From contig NZ_CP108427.1 in the NCBI RefSeq assembly GCF_035982055.1, positions 5,331,001-5,395,000 on the forward strand: a stretch of 64,000 nucleotides of DNA, in the 5' to 3' direction. Under the pieces are notes generated by a model. That model saw only the letters and a program-made list of their open reading frames with translations, made no database searches and had not been told where the DNA came from. The position numbers and the translations under genes are program-made. Of this stretch, positions 16,528 through 24,212 are shown in pieces; the first letter of the stretch is position 1, and the number at the start of each line of letters is the position of its first letter. The DNA is from Streptomyces sp. NBC_01288 (GTDB taxonomy: Bacteria; Actinomycetota; Actinomycetes; Streptomycetales; Streptomycetaceae).

Positions 16528-17473
16528 ACCGAGGGACGAACTCCAGCTCCTGAGGGAGTGGGACGCGGACACGCCCCCGCTCACGGACCCCGCACGCGCG
16601 CGTGCCCTTTTCCGCCTCCACCAGGCGATGCTCACGCCCACCACCCTCGCCCCCGCTCCCGCGGCCGTACGACGCCGTCCGGTGCTGCGGATGGCGGTGG
16701 CGGGCGTCGCGGCGGCGGCGATCACCACGACCGTGCTGGTCGCCAACGAGTCCTCACCCCGCACTCAGCCGGTGAGCGCGAGCACCGTGCTGCACGGCGC
16801 GGCGGCCGAGGAACGCCGCCTGGAGAAGCCGATCGCCCCGCGCGACGACCAGTTCATCTACACCAAGGAGGTCATCAAGGAGACCCCGACCGGGGGCGGC
16901 CGGACCCGGACGTACGTCGACGAGAGCTGGGACTCGGTCGACGGCTCCAAGAGGTCCTACGTCAGCGAGCTGGGCCAGAAGCAGTGGGTCCCGGTGTACG
17001 CGCCGAACCAGACCAACTGGCCGCCGACCAGGTGGACCCTGCTCAAGCAACTGCCCACCGATCCGGCCAAGTTGCTGATCGCGCTCCGCGGTGGCCCTGA
17101 AAAGGCGGACTACAACAGGCCGATGAAGGCCGCCGACTGGCCGATCACCCAGTTCTTCGTCGCCAGCCTGCTCCGCACCGCCGTCCTGCCGAAGGGGCTC
17201 CGCTCCGCGGCCTACGAGGCGCTGGCCACCGTCCCCGGCGTCAAGGTCCTGCCCGACCAGAAGGACGGGGACGGCCGCGTGGGCATCGGCATCCAGTACG
17301 TGGGACCCCCCGGAACCCCCTGGGCGAAGGGCGGCCGGGTCCTGGTCTTCGACGCGAAGACGTACCGCTACCTGGGCATGCACGATCGGCGCTCGATGGG
17401 CGCGACGACGTACGAACAGTGGTCGTACCTCGCCGCGAGCGCTGTGGTGGACCGGGTGATGCAGCGGCCGTAG
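16520..17473 (+). CDS. CU044_5270 family membrane protein, ECF sigma partner
   Basis: The 317-residue protein has a cytoplasmic N-terminus (about 50 residues, with LLREWDADTPPLTDPARARA), one transmembrane helix (LRMAVAGVAAAAITTTVLVA) and a large extracytoplasmic domain. This layout is known in CU044_5270 proteins encoded just after ECF sigma genes in actinobacteria. The overlap of start and upstream stop indicates translational coupling. By position it probably senses or restrains the sigma factor, although no classical zinc anti-sigma motif is visible. Confidence 0.85.
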   Translation: MSEPRDELQLLREWDADTPPLTDPARARALFRLHQAMLTPTTLAPAPAAVRRRPVLRMAVAGVAAAAITTTVLVANESSPRTQPVSASTVLHGAAAEERRLEKPIAPRDDQFIYTKEVIKETPTGGGRTRTYVDESWDSVDGSKRSYVSELGQKQWVPVYAPNQTNWPPTRWTLLKQLPTDPAKLLIALRGGPEKADYNRPMKAADWPITQFFVASLLRTAVLPKGLRSAAYEALATVPGVKVLPDQKDGDGRVGIGIQYVGPPGTPWAKGGRVLVFDAKTYRYLGMHDRRSMGATTYEQWSYLAASAVVDRVMQRP

Positions 17474-17570
17474 GGACGTGACGTGCCGGTCGGCGGTGTG
17501 CCTGAGTACTCGGCGAGGATGGCCGAGCAAAAACACAGGCGCACGCCGACGGCACGGGAAATCATGAACC

Positions 17571-18452
17571 ATGCGACCGGATGACTGGCACCTCACGGAT
17601 GACGTCGACGAGTTCCTGGCCCGAGCCGGAGAGTTCCTGGGGTCACGCCCCACCCCCCACACCCTGACGCTGACGGCGATCGAGAAAATACGAAAGCGGG
17701 GGTCGGAGGCCCACGGCGCAGAGGCCCCCGTGTTCGGCAGACTGGAGCGAGGGGGCGAGGTCGAGGCCGCCTTCTACCGCGTCGACTCCCGCCGCCTGAA
17801 TCCCACCTCCCTCTCCCCCGAGCAGGCCGACACTCTCGCCGCCCACCTGGCCGGGCTCGGCCAGTGCCTGCCCGGTGTCCTCTCGGACCACGACACCGCC
17901 ACCACGTTCGCCGAGGCCTGGCAGCGGCACACGGGTGCGACGTCGGTACGCAGTTGGGGTGCCCGTCTCCACCGTCTCGGCACGCTCACCCCACCGGAAC
18001 CGATCCCGGAAGGCCGGGGTCGAGTCGCGGGTGAGCAAGACCGTGACCAAGTCGTGCGCTGGTGCCGTGAGTTCTGCGTCGACGTCGGAGAGACCGTCTC
18101 CATAGACGCCATCGACGTCGGCGACTGGGCCACCTCGCGCTTCGGCGACAGACACTTCACGTTCTGGGAGACCCCTGACGGCATCCCTACTTCCCTGGCG
18201 GCTGTCACCTCGATGACCGCCGGCATGGTCCGGATCGACCCCGTCTACACCCCGGCCCACCTCAGGACCCGCGGCTACGCCGGCGCCGTGACGGTCGAGG
18301 TGAGCAGAGCCGCACTGGCGGCCGGCGCGACAGACGTCGTCCTGTTCGCCGACCCGGCCAACACCACCAGCACCGCGCTCTACCAGCGCATCGGGTTCGT
18401 TCCGGTGGGGGACTTCGTCGGGTACGACTTCTTGGGGCCGGCTCGCGAGTAG
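17571..18452 (+). CDS. GNAT-family N-acetyltransferase
   Basis: The 293-residue protein has its GNAT fold in the C-terminal half: VRIDPVYTPAHLRTRGYAGA contains the acetyl-CoA pyrophosphate loop (RTRGYA), and ANTTSTALYQRIGFVPVGDF is motif B. The N-terminal 150 residues form a less conserved domain seen in related Streptomyces acetyltransferases. Substrate unknown. It ends about 95 bp before tRNA-Ser. Confidence 0.88.
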   Translation: MRPDDWHLTDDVDEFLARAGEFLGSRPTPHTLTLTAIEKIRKRGSEAHGAEAPVFGRLERGGEVEAAFYRVDSRRLNPTSLSPEQADTLAAHLAGLGQCLPGVLSDHDTATTFAEAWQRHTGATSVRSWGARLHRLGTLTPPEPIPEGRGRVAGEQDRDQVVRWCREFCVDVGETVSIDAIDVGDWATSRFGDRHFTFWETPDGIPTSLAAVTSMTAGMVRIDPVYTPAHLRTRGYAGAVTVEVSRAALAAGATDVVLFADPANTTSTALYQRIGFVPVGDFVGYDFLGPARE

Positions 18453-18546
18453 CCGCGGCGGACAGCCCCAAGCGGGGCCACACCACCCGCGAACCGCGCG
18501 GTGCCGGTACGCTGTACCCGCTCCGCCCCTGGTGGGCGTGTGCGCA

Positions 18547-18633
18547 GGTGGGTTGCCCGAGCGGCCTAAGGGAACGGTCTTGAAAACCGTCGTGGCAGCG
18601 ATGTCACCGTGGGTTCAAATCCCACACCCACCG
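18547..18633 (+). tRNA. tRNA-Ser (UGA anticodon)
   Basis: Acceptor GGTGGGT pairs with ACCCACC, the long variable arm is typical of serine tRNA, the anticodon loop is CTTGAAA (TGA), and the T arm contains GTTCAAAT. CCA is not encoded. Confidence 0.95.
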
Positions 18634-18642
18634 CAGTGTTTG

Positions 18643-18674
18643 TAAGGGGTGTCCTCCCTGGAGGACACCCCTTA
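18643..18674 (+). terminator. Hairpin terminator after tRNA-Ser
   Basis: A 15-bp perfect inverted repeat (TAAGGGGTGTCCTCC with its complement) has a 2-base centre and begins 10 bp after the tRNA. It may also act for the convergent prim-pol gene. Confidence 0.8.
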
Positions 18675-18694
18675 CGCGTGTCTCGGGACCAGGC

Positions 18695-19597
18695 CTACGG
18701 CCGATGCCCCGTCATCCGTGCCGCCGACGCGATCGTCGCCCGCGCTTCACGTTCCGACAGCCCCGTGCCCAGGGCCGCCTCGACCAGGGGGTCGATCAGT
18801 GCGGGGCCGATGTCGTTCTCGTAGGCGCGGCAGGCCGCCCAGAAGAGGCGGGTGTTGCGTTGGCCCTCGTGGGCGGCGAGGACGAACTGGACCAGGCCCT
18901 GGCCGTGTTGGCCGGTCGACGTGGGGGTGGGGTGGTTCGTGCGGGGCGGGGGGAGCAGGAGGCGCAGGAGCGAGGGTGGGCAGGGGGCCGGGGCCAGGTG
19001 GGCGGTGGCCGGGGCGGCGCCGTAGAGGCCGTGGTCCGTGCGGGAGCCGGGGCCCACCAGGTAGCCGCCGGCGCCGCGGATGTCGATGCCGGGGGCGAGC
19101 CGGCTCGCGGAGTTGGGGACGACCACGTCGGGCGGGCCGGTGAGCCAGAGGTGGCGGCCGCCGCTGGGGGTCAGGACGACGACGGTCTCGGGGATCGTGA
19201 ACAGGTGGCGGAGGGCGAGTTCGCGCAGGGCGGACGAGGAGTCCGTGCCGGACTTGGTGTCGAGGTCGATGCCGATCAGATGGTGCGGCGGCAGTCCGCA
19301 CGCGATGCCGTAACCGGTGGCCCAGGGCGCGGCGGCGAACAGTTCACGGATGCGCGCCGGGTCGGACGAGGCGTCGTACACCCCGTGGCCGAGGCGGCCG
19401 CATTCGCCGTGGCAGCGCGGGCCTGCCGGGTTCACCGCGCCCGCCTCGCCCGCCGGGGGCGACGGGTCGTCGTGGTGCGGTGAGCGCAGGGCCGGGAGTT
19501 TGGTGCGGGACAGGGGGATCACGGCCAGTCCGCGTTCGGCGGCTGACAGGGCGTGTGCGAGGGCCAGCGTCGTGGCCTGCCGGTCGGTGGTGGCCAT
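18695..19597 (-). CDS. Bifunctional DNA primase/polymerase (prim-pol) domain protein
   Basis: The 300-residue protein is archaeo-eukaryotic-primase-like. The N-terminal motif is AERGLAVIPLSRTKLPALRS, a GPRCHGECG Cys/His patch lies near residue 57, GYGIACGLPPHHLIGIDLDT carries the acidic catalytic pair, and LTPSGGRHLWLTGP matches prim-pol proteins of phages and plasmids. The C-terminal region includes VLAAHEGQRNTRLFWAACRA. It abuts tRNA-Ser(UGA), a usual integration target, but no integrase or other mobile gene is present. Confidence 0.85.
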   Translation of the reverse strand: MATTDRQATTLALAHALSAAERGLAVIPLSRTKLPALRSPHHDDPSPPAGEAGAVNPAGPRCHGECGRLGHGVYDASSDPARIRELFAAAPWATGYGIACGLPPHHLIGIDLDTKSGTDSSSALRELALRHLFTIPETVVVLTPSGGRHLWLTGPPDVVVPNSASRLAPGIDIRGAGGYLVGPGSRTDHGLYGAAPATAHLAPAPCPPSLLRLLLPPPRTNHPTPTSTGQHGQGLVQFVLAAHEGQRNTRLFWAACRAYENDIGPALIDPLVEAALGTGLSEREARATIASAARMTGHRP

Positions 19598-19966
19598 GCC
19601 TCCATGTTCGTACGAGTGTTCGAAAAAGGGAAGAGGGGGAGGCTCCGACTCGCCGGGGCGGGCGGATCGGCCGGAAATCTGGCGGAACGCTTCGCCCCTT
19701 GGGGCGCCTGGGGCGAGCTGTCCGTACTGCCCTGAACTGCGGCTTCAAGGTAGGTGAAGGGGTTTATCGACTTGTCATCACGCTTCAGGGGGAATAACCC
19801 CTTCCGGTCTGGTTCGCCGGGGATTCGGTGGGCAACTCTGGTTCCGCGACGTCGTGCACAACACCGAGGCGGTCGGCCAACCGCCTTGGAAGAAGCAGTA
19901 CTTGAAGCCGTAGTTCATGTGCGTTCGGCTACGGAGCCGGTACGCACCCTGTTCTGGAGGAACAAC
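19598..19966. promoter_or_regulatory. Intergenic region upstream of the small secreted protein
   Basis: About 370 bp of non-coding sequence separate the divergent prim-pol gene and secreted-protein gene. It contains an inverted repeat with arms GAAGGGGTT (19756-19764) and AACCCCTTC (19796-19804). Base composition is locally less GC-rich than the surrounding genes. No clear promoter consensus is seen. Confidence 0.4.
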
Positions 19967-20278
19967 ATGGCAAGCATCCGTACCGCCCGCGTCATCGCCG
20001 CCGTCTCCGCCCTCCCGCTGGCAGCCGCCCTCTTCACCGGCGTCGCGGCGGCGGACAACGGCGCCATCGCGGGCAACGGATCGAACGCGGGTGTGGCGAC
20101 CGTCAGCGGGAGCGGGGTCGGGCACGACAACAAGGGCAACTCGTCCACCACACAGCAGCAGGCGGTCGGCTCGGGGGCCTCGAACCAGAGCAACACCGCC
20201 CAGGTCAACGGGTCCGCGTTCACCGCCATCAACCAGGGAAACGAGAACGTCGCCGTCAACTTCGCCAACTTCTGGTAG
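19967..20278 (+). CDS. Small secreted Asn/Ser/Gly-rich protein
   Basis: The protein is 103 residues with a clear signal peptide (MASIRTARVIAAVSALPLAA, then ALFTGVAAA). The mature part of about 75 residues is rich in Asn, Gly, Ser, Gln, Val and Ala, has no Cys, and ends NENVAVNFANFW. It resembles small surface-active or matrix proteins of aerial hyphae in composition, but it is not a chaplin (no chaplin domain) or rodlin. GGAGG precedes the ATG, and a textbook terminator follows. The conspicuous expression signals suggest strong expression. Confidence 0.75.
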   Translation: MASIRTARVIAAVSALPLAAALFTGVAAADNGAIAGNGSNAGVATVSGSGVGHDNKGNSSTTQQQAVGSGASNQSNTAQVNGSAFTAINQGNENVAVNFANFW

Positions 20279-20343
20279 CCGCGCCCGACTCCCGCGTGGG
20301 GATGCGCGGGGGTGTGTGAGGTGTGCTCTCTGGGGTTGTGACA

Positions 20344-20381
20344 CGTCTGCGCGGCGGTGCTTCGGCACCGTCGCGCAGACG
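20344..20381 (+). terminator. Intrinsic terminator with UUCG tetraloop
   Basis: A 17-bp stem (one G-T pair) closes on a TTCG loop and is followed by TTTTT. It is 65 bp downstream of the small secreted protein and is the best intrinsic terminator in the window. Confidence 0.9.
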
Positions 20382-20438
20382 TTTTTCGTGCACCACGCGT
20401 GCGTGCCCGGGCGGATGGACGGCTGTGCCGTAACGACC

Positions 20439-20471
20439 TTGACAGTGCACGGCATCTGACGGACAGTCAGA
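20439..20471 (+). promoter_or_regulatory. Promoter/operator candidate of the igr-like operon
   Basis: TTGACA at 20439-20444 is a good -35 box. About 10 bp downstream lies an inverted repeat TCTGAC-N5-GTCAGA (20455-20471), which would overlap the -10 zone. This is consistent with a TetR-type repressor site. No TetR gene is adjacent to this operon. Confidence 0.45.
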
Positions 20472-20535
20472 AACCTCCGACCGTACGACACCCACGACAC
20501 CTACGTTGCCTACGACGCCCCGGAGGTCCGCCGTC

Positions 20536-21717
20536 GTGCACCTCGCCCCCACCGAACGCCAGCGGCGGCTGCGCGCCGAACTCCGCACGTACTTCGCCGC
20601 GTTGATGCCTGACGGGCCACCCCGCGCGGACGACCCCCAGGGCCAGCGCGCTCTGCTGCGCCGGATCGGCGGCGACGGCTGGCTCGGGCTCGGCTGGCCG
20701 GTCGAGTACGGCGGTCAAGGGAAGGGCGCGGACGAGCAGTTCGTGTTCTTCGACGAGGCCTACCGCGCGGGCGTGCCCGTCTCGATGGTCACCCTGAACA
20801 CCGTCGGACCGACCCTCATGAAGTACGGCAGCGAGGAACAGAAGGCCGCCCTCCTGCCGGGCATCCTGCGCGGGGAACTCGTCTTCGCGATCGGCTACAG
20901 CGAACCGTCGGCCGGCACGGATCTCGCGTCCCTGCGCACGCGCGCGGTACGTGACGAGCGGGGCTGGCTGATCGACGGGCAGAAGATCTTCACCTCCAAC
21001 GCCCACAACGCCGACTGGATCTGGCTCGCCTGCCGCACCGACCCCGAGGCCCCCAAGCACCGCGGCATCTCGATCGTCCTCGTCCCGACCGACGCGCCCG
21101 GCTTCTCGTGGACCCCGATCGAGACGGTCGGCGGGCAGCGCACGACGGCCACGTACTACGACGGCGTCCGCGTCCCGGCCGGCAACCTCGTCGGCGCGGA
21201 GAACGAGGGCTGGTCCCTCATCACCAACCAGCTCAACCACGAGCGGGTCGCCCTCGCCGCGACCGGAATGCAGGCCGAGGAGTTCTACACCGCCGTGCTC
21301 GCCGCCGCCCGCACGCCCGATCCGGTGACGGGACGGCGCCGGGTTGACGAGCCGTGGGTGCGCTCACAACTGGCCGAGGCACATGCCCGGCTGGCGGCAA
21401 CGCGCCTGCTCAACTGGCGTTTGGTGGGTGATGTCGGGGCCGGCCGGCTGGCGCCCGGCGACGCGAGCGGCGTGAAAGTCGTGGGAACCGAATCGACGGT
21501 CGCGGTGTACCAGATATGTCAGCACATCGCCGGGGCGGACGGACCGGCGGGACTGGCAGGACTGGTGCGTTCGGGCTCGCCGGGCGCTTTCGGGGACGGC
21601 GAGCTGGAGCGGTTGAACAGGGCGGCACAGATCAACACGTTCGGGGGCGGGGTGAGCGAGGTGCAGCGGGAGATCGTCGCGACGATGCGGCTCGGGATGA
21701 CGAGGGGGCGGAGGTGA
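20536..21717 (+). CDS. Acyl-CoA dehydrogenase, FadE29/ChsE5-like
   Basis: The 393-residue protein has the acyl-CoA dehydrogenase fold: FAIGYSEPSAGTDLASLRTR (FAD/substrate loop), IDGQKIFTSNAHNADWIWLA, and a C-terminal NRAAQINTFGGGVSEVQREI. By order and length it matches FadE29 of the M. tuberculosis igr operon, which forms a heterotetramer with FadE28 and oxidises 3-oxo-pregnene-carboxyl-CoA-type substrates. GTG 20536 has CGGAGG nine bases upstream. A further in-frame start at 20506 lacks one. It overlaps the next gene by GTGA. Confidence 0.88.
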   Translation: MHLAPTERQRRLRAELRTYFAALMPDGPPRADDPQGQRALLRRIGGDGWLGLGWPVEYGGQGKGADEQFVFFDEAYRAGVPVSMVTLNTVGPTLMKYGSEEQKAALLPGILRGELVFAIGYSEPSAGTDLASLRTRAVRDERGWLIDGQKIFTSNAHNADWIWLACRTDPEAPKHRGISIVLVPTDAPGFSWTPIETVGGQRTTATYYDGVRVPAGNLVGAENEGWSLITNQLNHERVALAATGMQAEEFYTAVLAAARTPDPVTGRRRVDEPWVRSQLAEAHARLAATRLLNWRLVGDVGAGRLAPGDASGVKVVGTESTVAVYQICQHIAGADGPAGLAGLVRSGSPGAFGDGELERLNRAAQINTFGGGVSEVQREIVATMRLGMTRGRR

Positions 21718-22700
21718 GCACAGTGGTCGACGAACTGGGGGCGCGGCTCAAGACGTACGAGGGGCGTGCGGCCGCCGTCGCGGGCCGGGGCAAGGACCCC
21801 GTCAACGAGCCGATGATCAGGCACTGGTGCGAGGTCATGGGTGACACCGATCCCGCGTACGTGGGCCCGGACGCGGTAGCCCCGCCCACCATGCTCCAGG
21901 CGTGGACCATGGGCGGCCTCTCCGGCCACACGGGACGCGCCGGCGCCTACGACGAGCTGTTCGACCTCCTCGACGCGGCGGGCTGCACCTCGGTGGTCGC
22001 CACCGACTGCGAGCAGGAGTACCTACGGCCCCTGCGCCCGGGCGACGAGGTCACCTTCGACGCGGTGATCGAGTCGGTGTCCGACCGCAAGACGACGAAG
22101 CTGGGGACGGGGTACTTCGTCACGACACGCATGGACGTCCGGGTGGGACCGGACCTAGCCGGCACCCACCGCTTCCGCATCCTCAAGTACGCCCCCGCAC
22201 GCCAGAAGGAGAAGGAGGAAAAAGGGGAGGAGAAACGGGAGGGGAAGGGGGCCCGCGCGTGGCGGCCCCGGCCCGTCGTCAACCGCGACAACGCCGGCTT
22301 CTGGGAGGGCGTGGAGCGACACCAACTCCTCATCCAGCGCTGCACGAGCTGCGGGACGCTGCGCCACCCCTGGCTGCCGGGCTGCAACGCCTGCGGCGGC
22401 CTGGACTGGGACACGGTCGAGGCGAGCGGCGAGGGCACGGTCTACTCGTATGTGGTGATGCACCACCCGCCCTTCCCCGCCTTCGATCCTCCCTACGCGG
22501 TCGGGCTGATCGAACTCGCCGAGGGTGTGCGGATCGTGAGCAACGTGGTGGGGGTGCCGTACGACAAGGTCCGCATCGGGCTGCCGGTGCGGCTCGAATT
22601 CCGGCGGTACGACGAACCTCAGGGGGCCGGCGACCAGGACGGCCCGTTGGTGCTCCCCGTCTTCCGGGTCCAGGAAGGCCGAGAGGGCGGGGTGGGCTGA
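21714..22700 (+). CDS. Two-domain hydratase/DUF35 protein, ChsH2-like (MaoC + OB-fold zinc ribbon)
   Basis: The 328-residue protein has a MaoC-like hot-dog domain (about residues 20-165) that pairs with a ChsH1-type partner. A Lys/Glu-rich linker follows, then a DUF35 domain. DUF35 carries a zinc ribbon with spacing CxxC-x10-CxxC (CTSCGTLRHPWLPGCNAC) and an OB-fold (GTVYSYVVMHHPPFPAFDPP). In mycobacteria the DUF35 part binds Ltp2 to form the retro-aldolase. GTG 21714 overlaps the upstream stop; the next gene starts one base after this stop. Confidence 0.88.
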   Translation: MSTVVDELGARLKTYEGRAAAVAGRGKDPVNEPMIRHWCEVMGDTDPAYVGPDAVAPPTMLQAWTMGGLSGHTGRAGAYDELFDLLDAAGCTSVVATDCEQEYLRPLRPGDEVTFDAVIESVSDRKTTKLGTGYFVTTRMDVRVGPDLAGTHRFRILKYAPARQKEKEEKGEEKREGKGARAWRPRPVVNRDNAGFWEGVERHQLLIQRCTSCGTLRHPWLPGCNACGGLDWDTVEASGEGTVYSYVVMHHPPFPAFDPPYAVGLIELAEGVRIVSNVVGVPYDKVRIGLPVRLEFRRYDEPQGAGDQDGPLVLPVFRVQEGREGGVG

Positions 22701-22701
22701 C

Positions 22702-23814
22702 ATGGACTTCACGCCCACGGAGGAGCAGGCGGCGGCCCGTGATCTGGCCGCCCGGATCTTCGGCGACCTCGCGACACCCGAGCGGCTCACGGCGGCTGGG
22801 ACGGACAGTGATCCCGAGCTGTGGAAGGCCCTGTGTGCGGCCGGACTGGTGGGCGCCGTCGAGGAGTTGGGCCTGCTCGGCCTCGTGCTCCTCCTGGAGG
22901 AACAGGGGCGGACGACGGCCCAGGTGCCCTTCGCGTCGACCTGTGTGTACGGGCTGCTGGCGGTGGCGGCCCATGGTTCGCCCGAGCAGCGGGAGCGGTT
23001 GTTGCCGGGGATCGGGGACGGCTCGGTGGTGGTGTGCGGGGCGTTTCCGGCGCAGGGGGGTGTACGGGCGAGGGGTGCGCGGGATGCCCGGGAAGCACGG
23101 GGTGAGGGTCAACGGGCCTTCACGCGGGGTGAGTTGACCGGCACGGTCCCCGTCGTCCCCTGGCTGCGTGACGCCACGCATGTCCTGGTCGCCGATGACC
23201 GGCGTGAGTTGTGGCTGACCCCGGTCACGGAGGCCGAGCGTGTCGAGGCGGTCGAGCTGACGGCACCTTGGTCGGCGGGGCGACTGACGCTGGACGGGGC
23301 GTCGGCGGAGCGGCTCGGGTCCTACGCCCGATCCTCGGTGTCACCCGCAACTCCCTCCCCCTACACCGACGTTCTGGCCACGGCCCGTATCGCCTTCGCC
23401 GGGTTGCAGGCCGGGGTGTGTGCCGGTTCGCTCGCTCGGGCTGTGGCGCATGTCAACACTCGGGAGCAGTTCGGGCGTCCGTTGGCGACGCGGCAGGCGG
23501 TTCAACTCCGGGCGGCCGACGCGCACATGGACATCGAGGCGATACGCGTGACGGCGTACGAGGCGGCCTGGCGGCGGGATGCGGGGCTGCCGTACGCCAC
23601 GCACGCGTTGACCGCCGCCTGGTGGGCGTCCGAGGCGGGCCGGCGTGTCGTCCACACGGGTCAGCATCTGCACGGCGGGGCGGGAGCCGACCTGGACCAT
23701 CCGGTGCACCGGCACTTTCTCTGGGGCCGGCAGCTGGACGCTTATCTGGGTGGCGGGGGCGAAATGCTGCAAGAACTGGGGGAGTTGATCGTGAGTGAGG
23801 CGGTGCGGCCATGA
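22702..23814 (+). CDS. Acyl-CoA dehydrogenase, FadE28/ChsE4-like
   Basis: This 370-residue acyl-CoA dehydrogenase-family subunit begins MDFTPTEEQAAARDLAARIF. Its C-terminal region is VHTGQHLHGGAGADLDHPVH with FLWGRQLDAYLGGGGEMLQE, characteristic of the FadE28 partner. The central region (residues 110-150) contains an Arg/Gly-rich insertion (GVRARGARDAREARGEGQRA) that looks strain-specific. It probably assembles with the 20.5-kb dehydrogenase. The stop overlaps the next start (ATGA). Confidence 0.86.
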   Translation: MDFTPTEEQAAARDLAARIFGDLATPERLTAAGTDSDPELWKALCAAGLVGAVEELGLLGLVLLLEEQGRTTAQVPFASTCVYGLLAVAAHGSPEQRERLLPGIGDGSVVVCGAFPAQGGVRARGARDAREARGEGQRAFTRGELTGTVPVVPWLRDATHVLVADDRRELWLTPVTEAERVEAVELTAPWSAGRLTLDGASAERLGSYARSSVSPATPSPYTDVLATARIAFAGLQAGVCAGSLARAVAHVNTREQFGRPLATRQAVQLRAADAHMDIEAIRVTAYEAAWRRDAGLPYATHALTAAWWASEAGRRVVHTGQHLHGGAGADLDHPVHRHFLWGRQLDAYLGGGGEMLQELGELIVSEAVRP

Positions 23815-24212
23815 GGGCAGGTGAGGAGTTGCCCCCGCTGGAGATAGAGATCACCCGCACCCTGATCGTCGCCGGAGCCGTCGCCTCGCGGGACTACCAG
23901 GACGTGCACCACGACGCGGAGTCGGCGCGGCAGAAGGGCTCCCCCGACATCTTCATGAACATCCTGACGACGAACGGTCTCGTCGGGCGTTACATCACGG
24001 ACCACTTCGGACCGGGAGCGGTCCTCCGCAAGGTGGCGATACGGCTCGGTGCGCCCAACTACCCGGGCGACACGATGGTGTTGACGGGGCGGATCGAGGA
24101 GACGGACGGCGACACCGCGACGGTGAGGGTGCTCGGGGCGAACGGCATCGGCAGGCATGTGACCGGCACGGTCACGGTCACCGTGCCGAGGACGAGGGAG
24201 GCCGGGAAATGA
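23811..24212 (+). CDS. MaoC-like hydratase, ChsH1-like
   Basis: This 133-residue single hot-dog domain has the Asp/His hydratase motif DYQDVHHD near residue 28 and SPDIFMNILTTNGLVGRYIT. In the mycobacterial igr operon the equivalent Rv3541c forms a heterodimer with the MaoC half of ChsH2 and hydrates the C17 side-chain enoyl-CoA. It overlaps both neighbours by 4 bp. Confidence 0.88.
   Translation: MRAGEELPPLEIEITRTLIVAGAVASRDYQDVHHDAESARQKGSPDIFMNILTTNGLVGRYITDHFGPGAVLRKVAIRLGAPNYPGDTMVLTGRIEETDGDTATVRVLGANGIGRHVTGTVTVTVPRTREAGK

Noticed and set aside
17564..17584. Six-codon upstream frame overlapping the GNAT start
   Set aside because: ATG 17564 is followed by a stop at 17582-17584, but there is no strong separate ribosome site and the arrangement can occur by chance.
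18547..19597. Integrated element at tRNA-Ser(UGA)
   Set aside because: No integrase, no second copy of the tRNA 3' end, and normal base composition around the prim-pol gene.
20401..20535. KstR-type operator upstream of the igr-like operon
   Set aside because: I looked for a TNNAACNNGTTNNA-like palindrome and found only TCTGAC-N5-GTCAGA, which does not fit.
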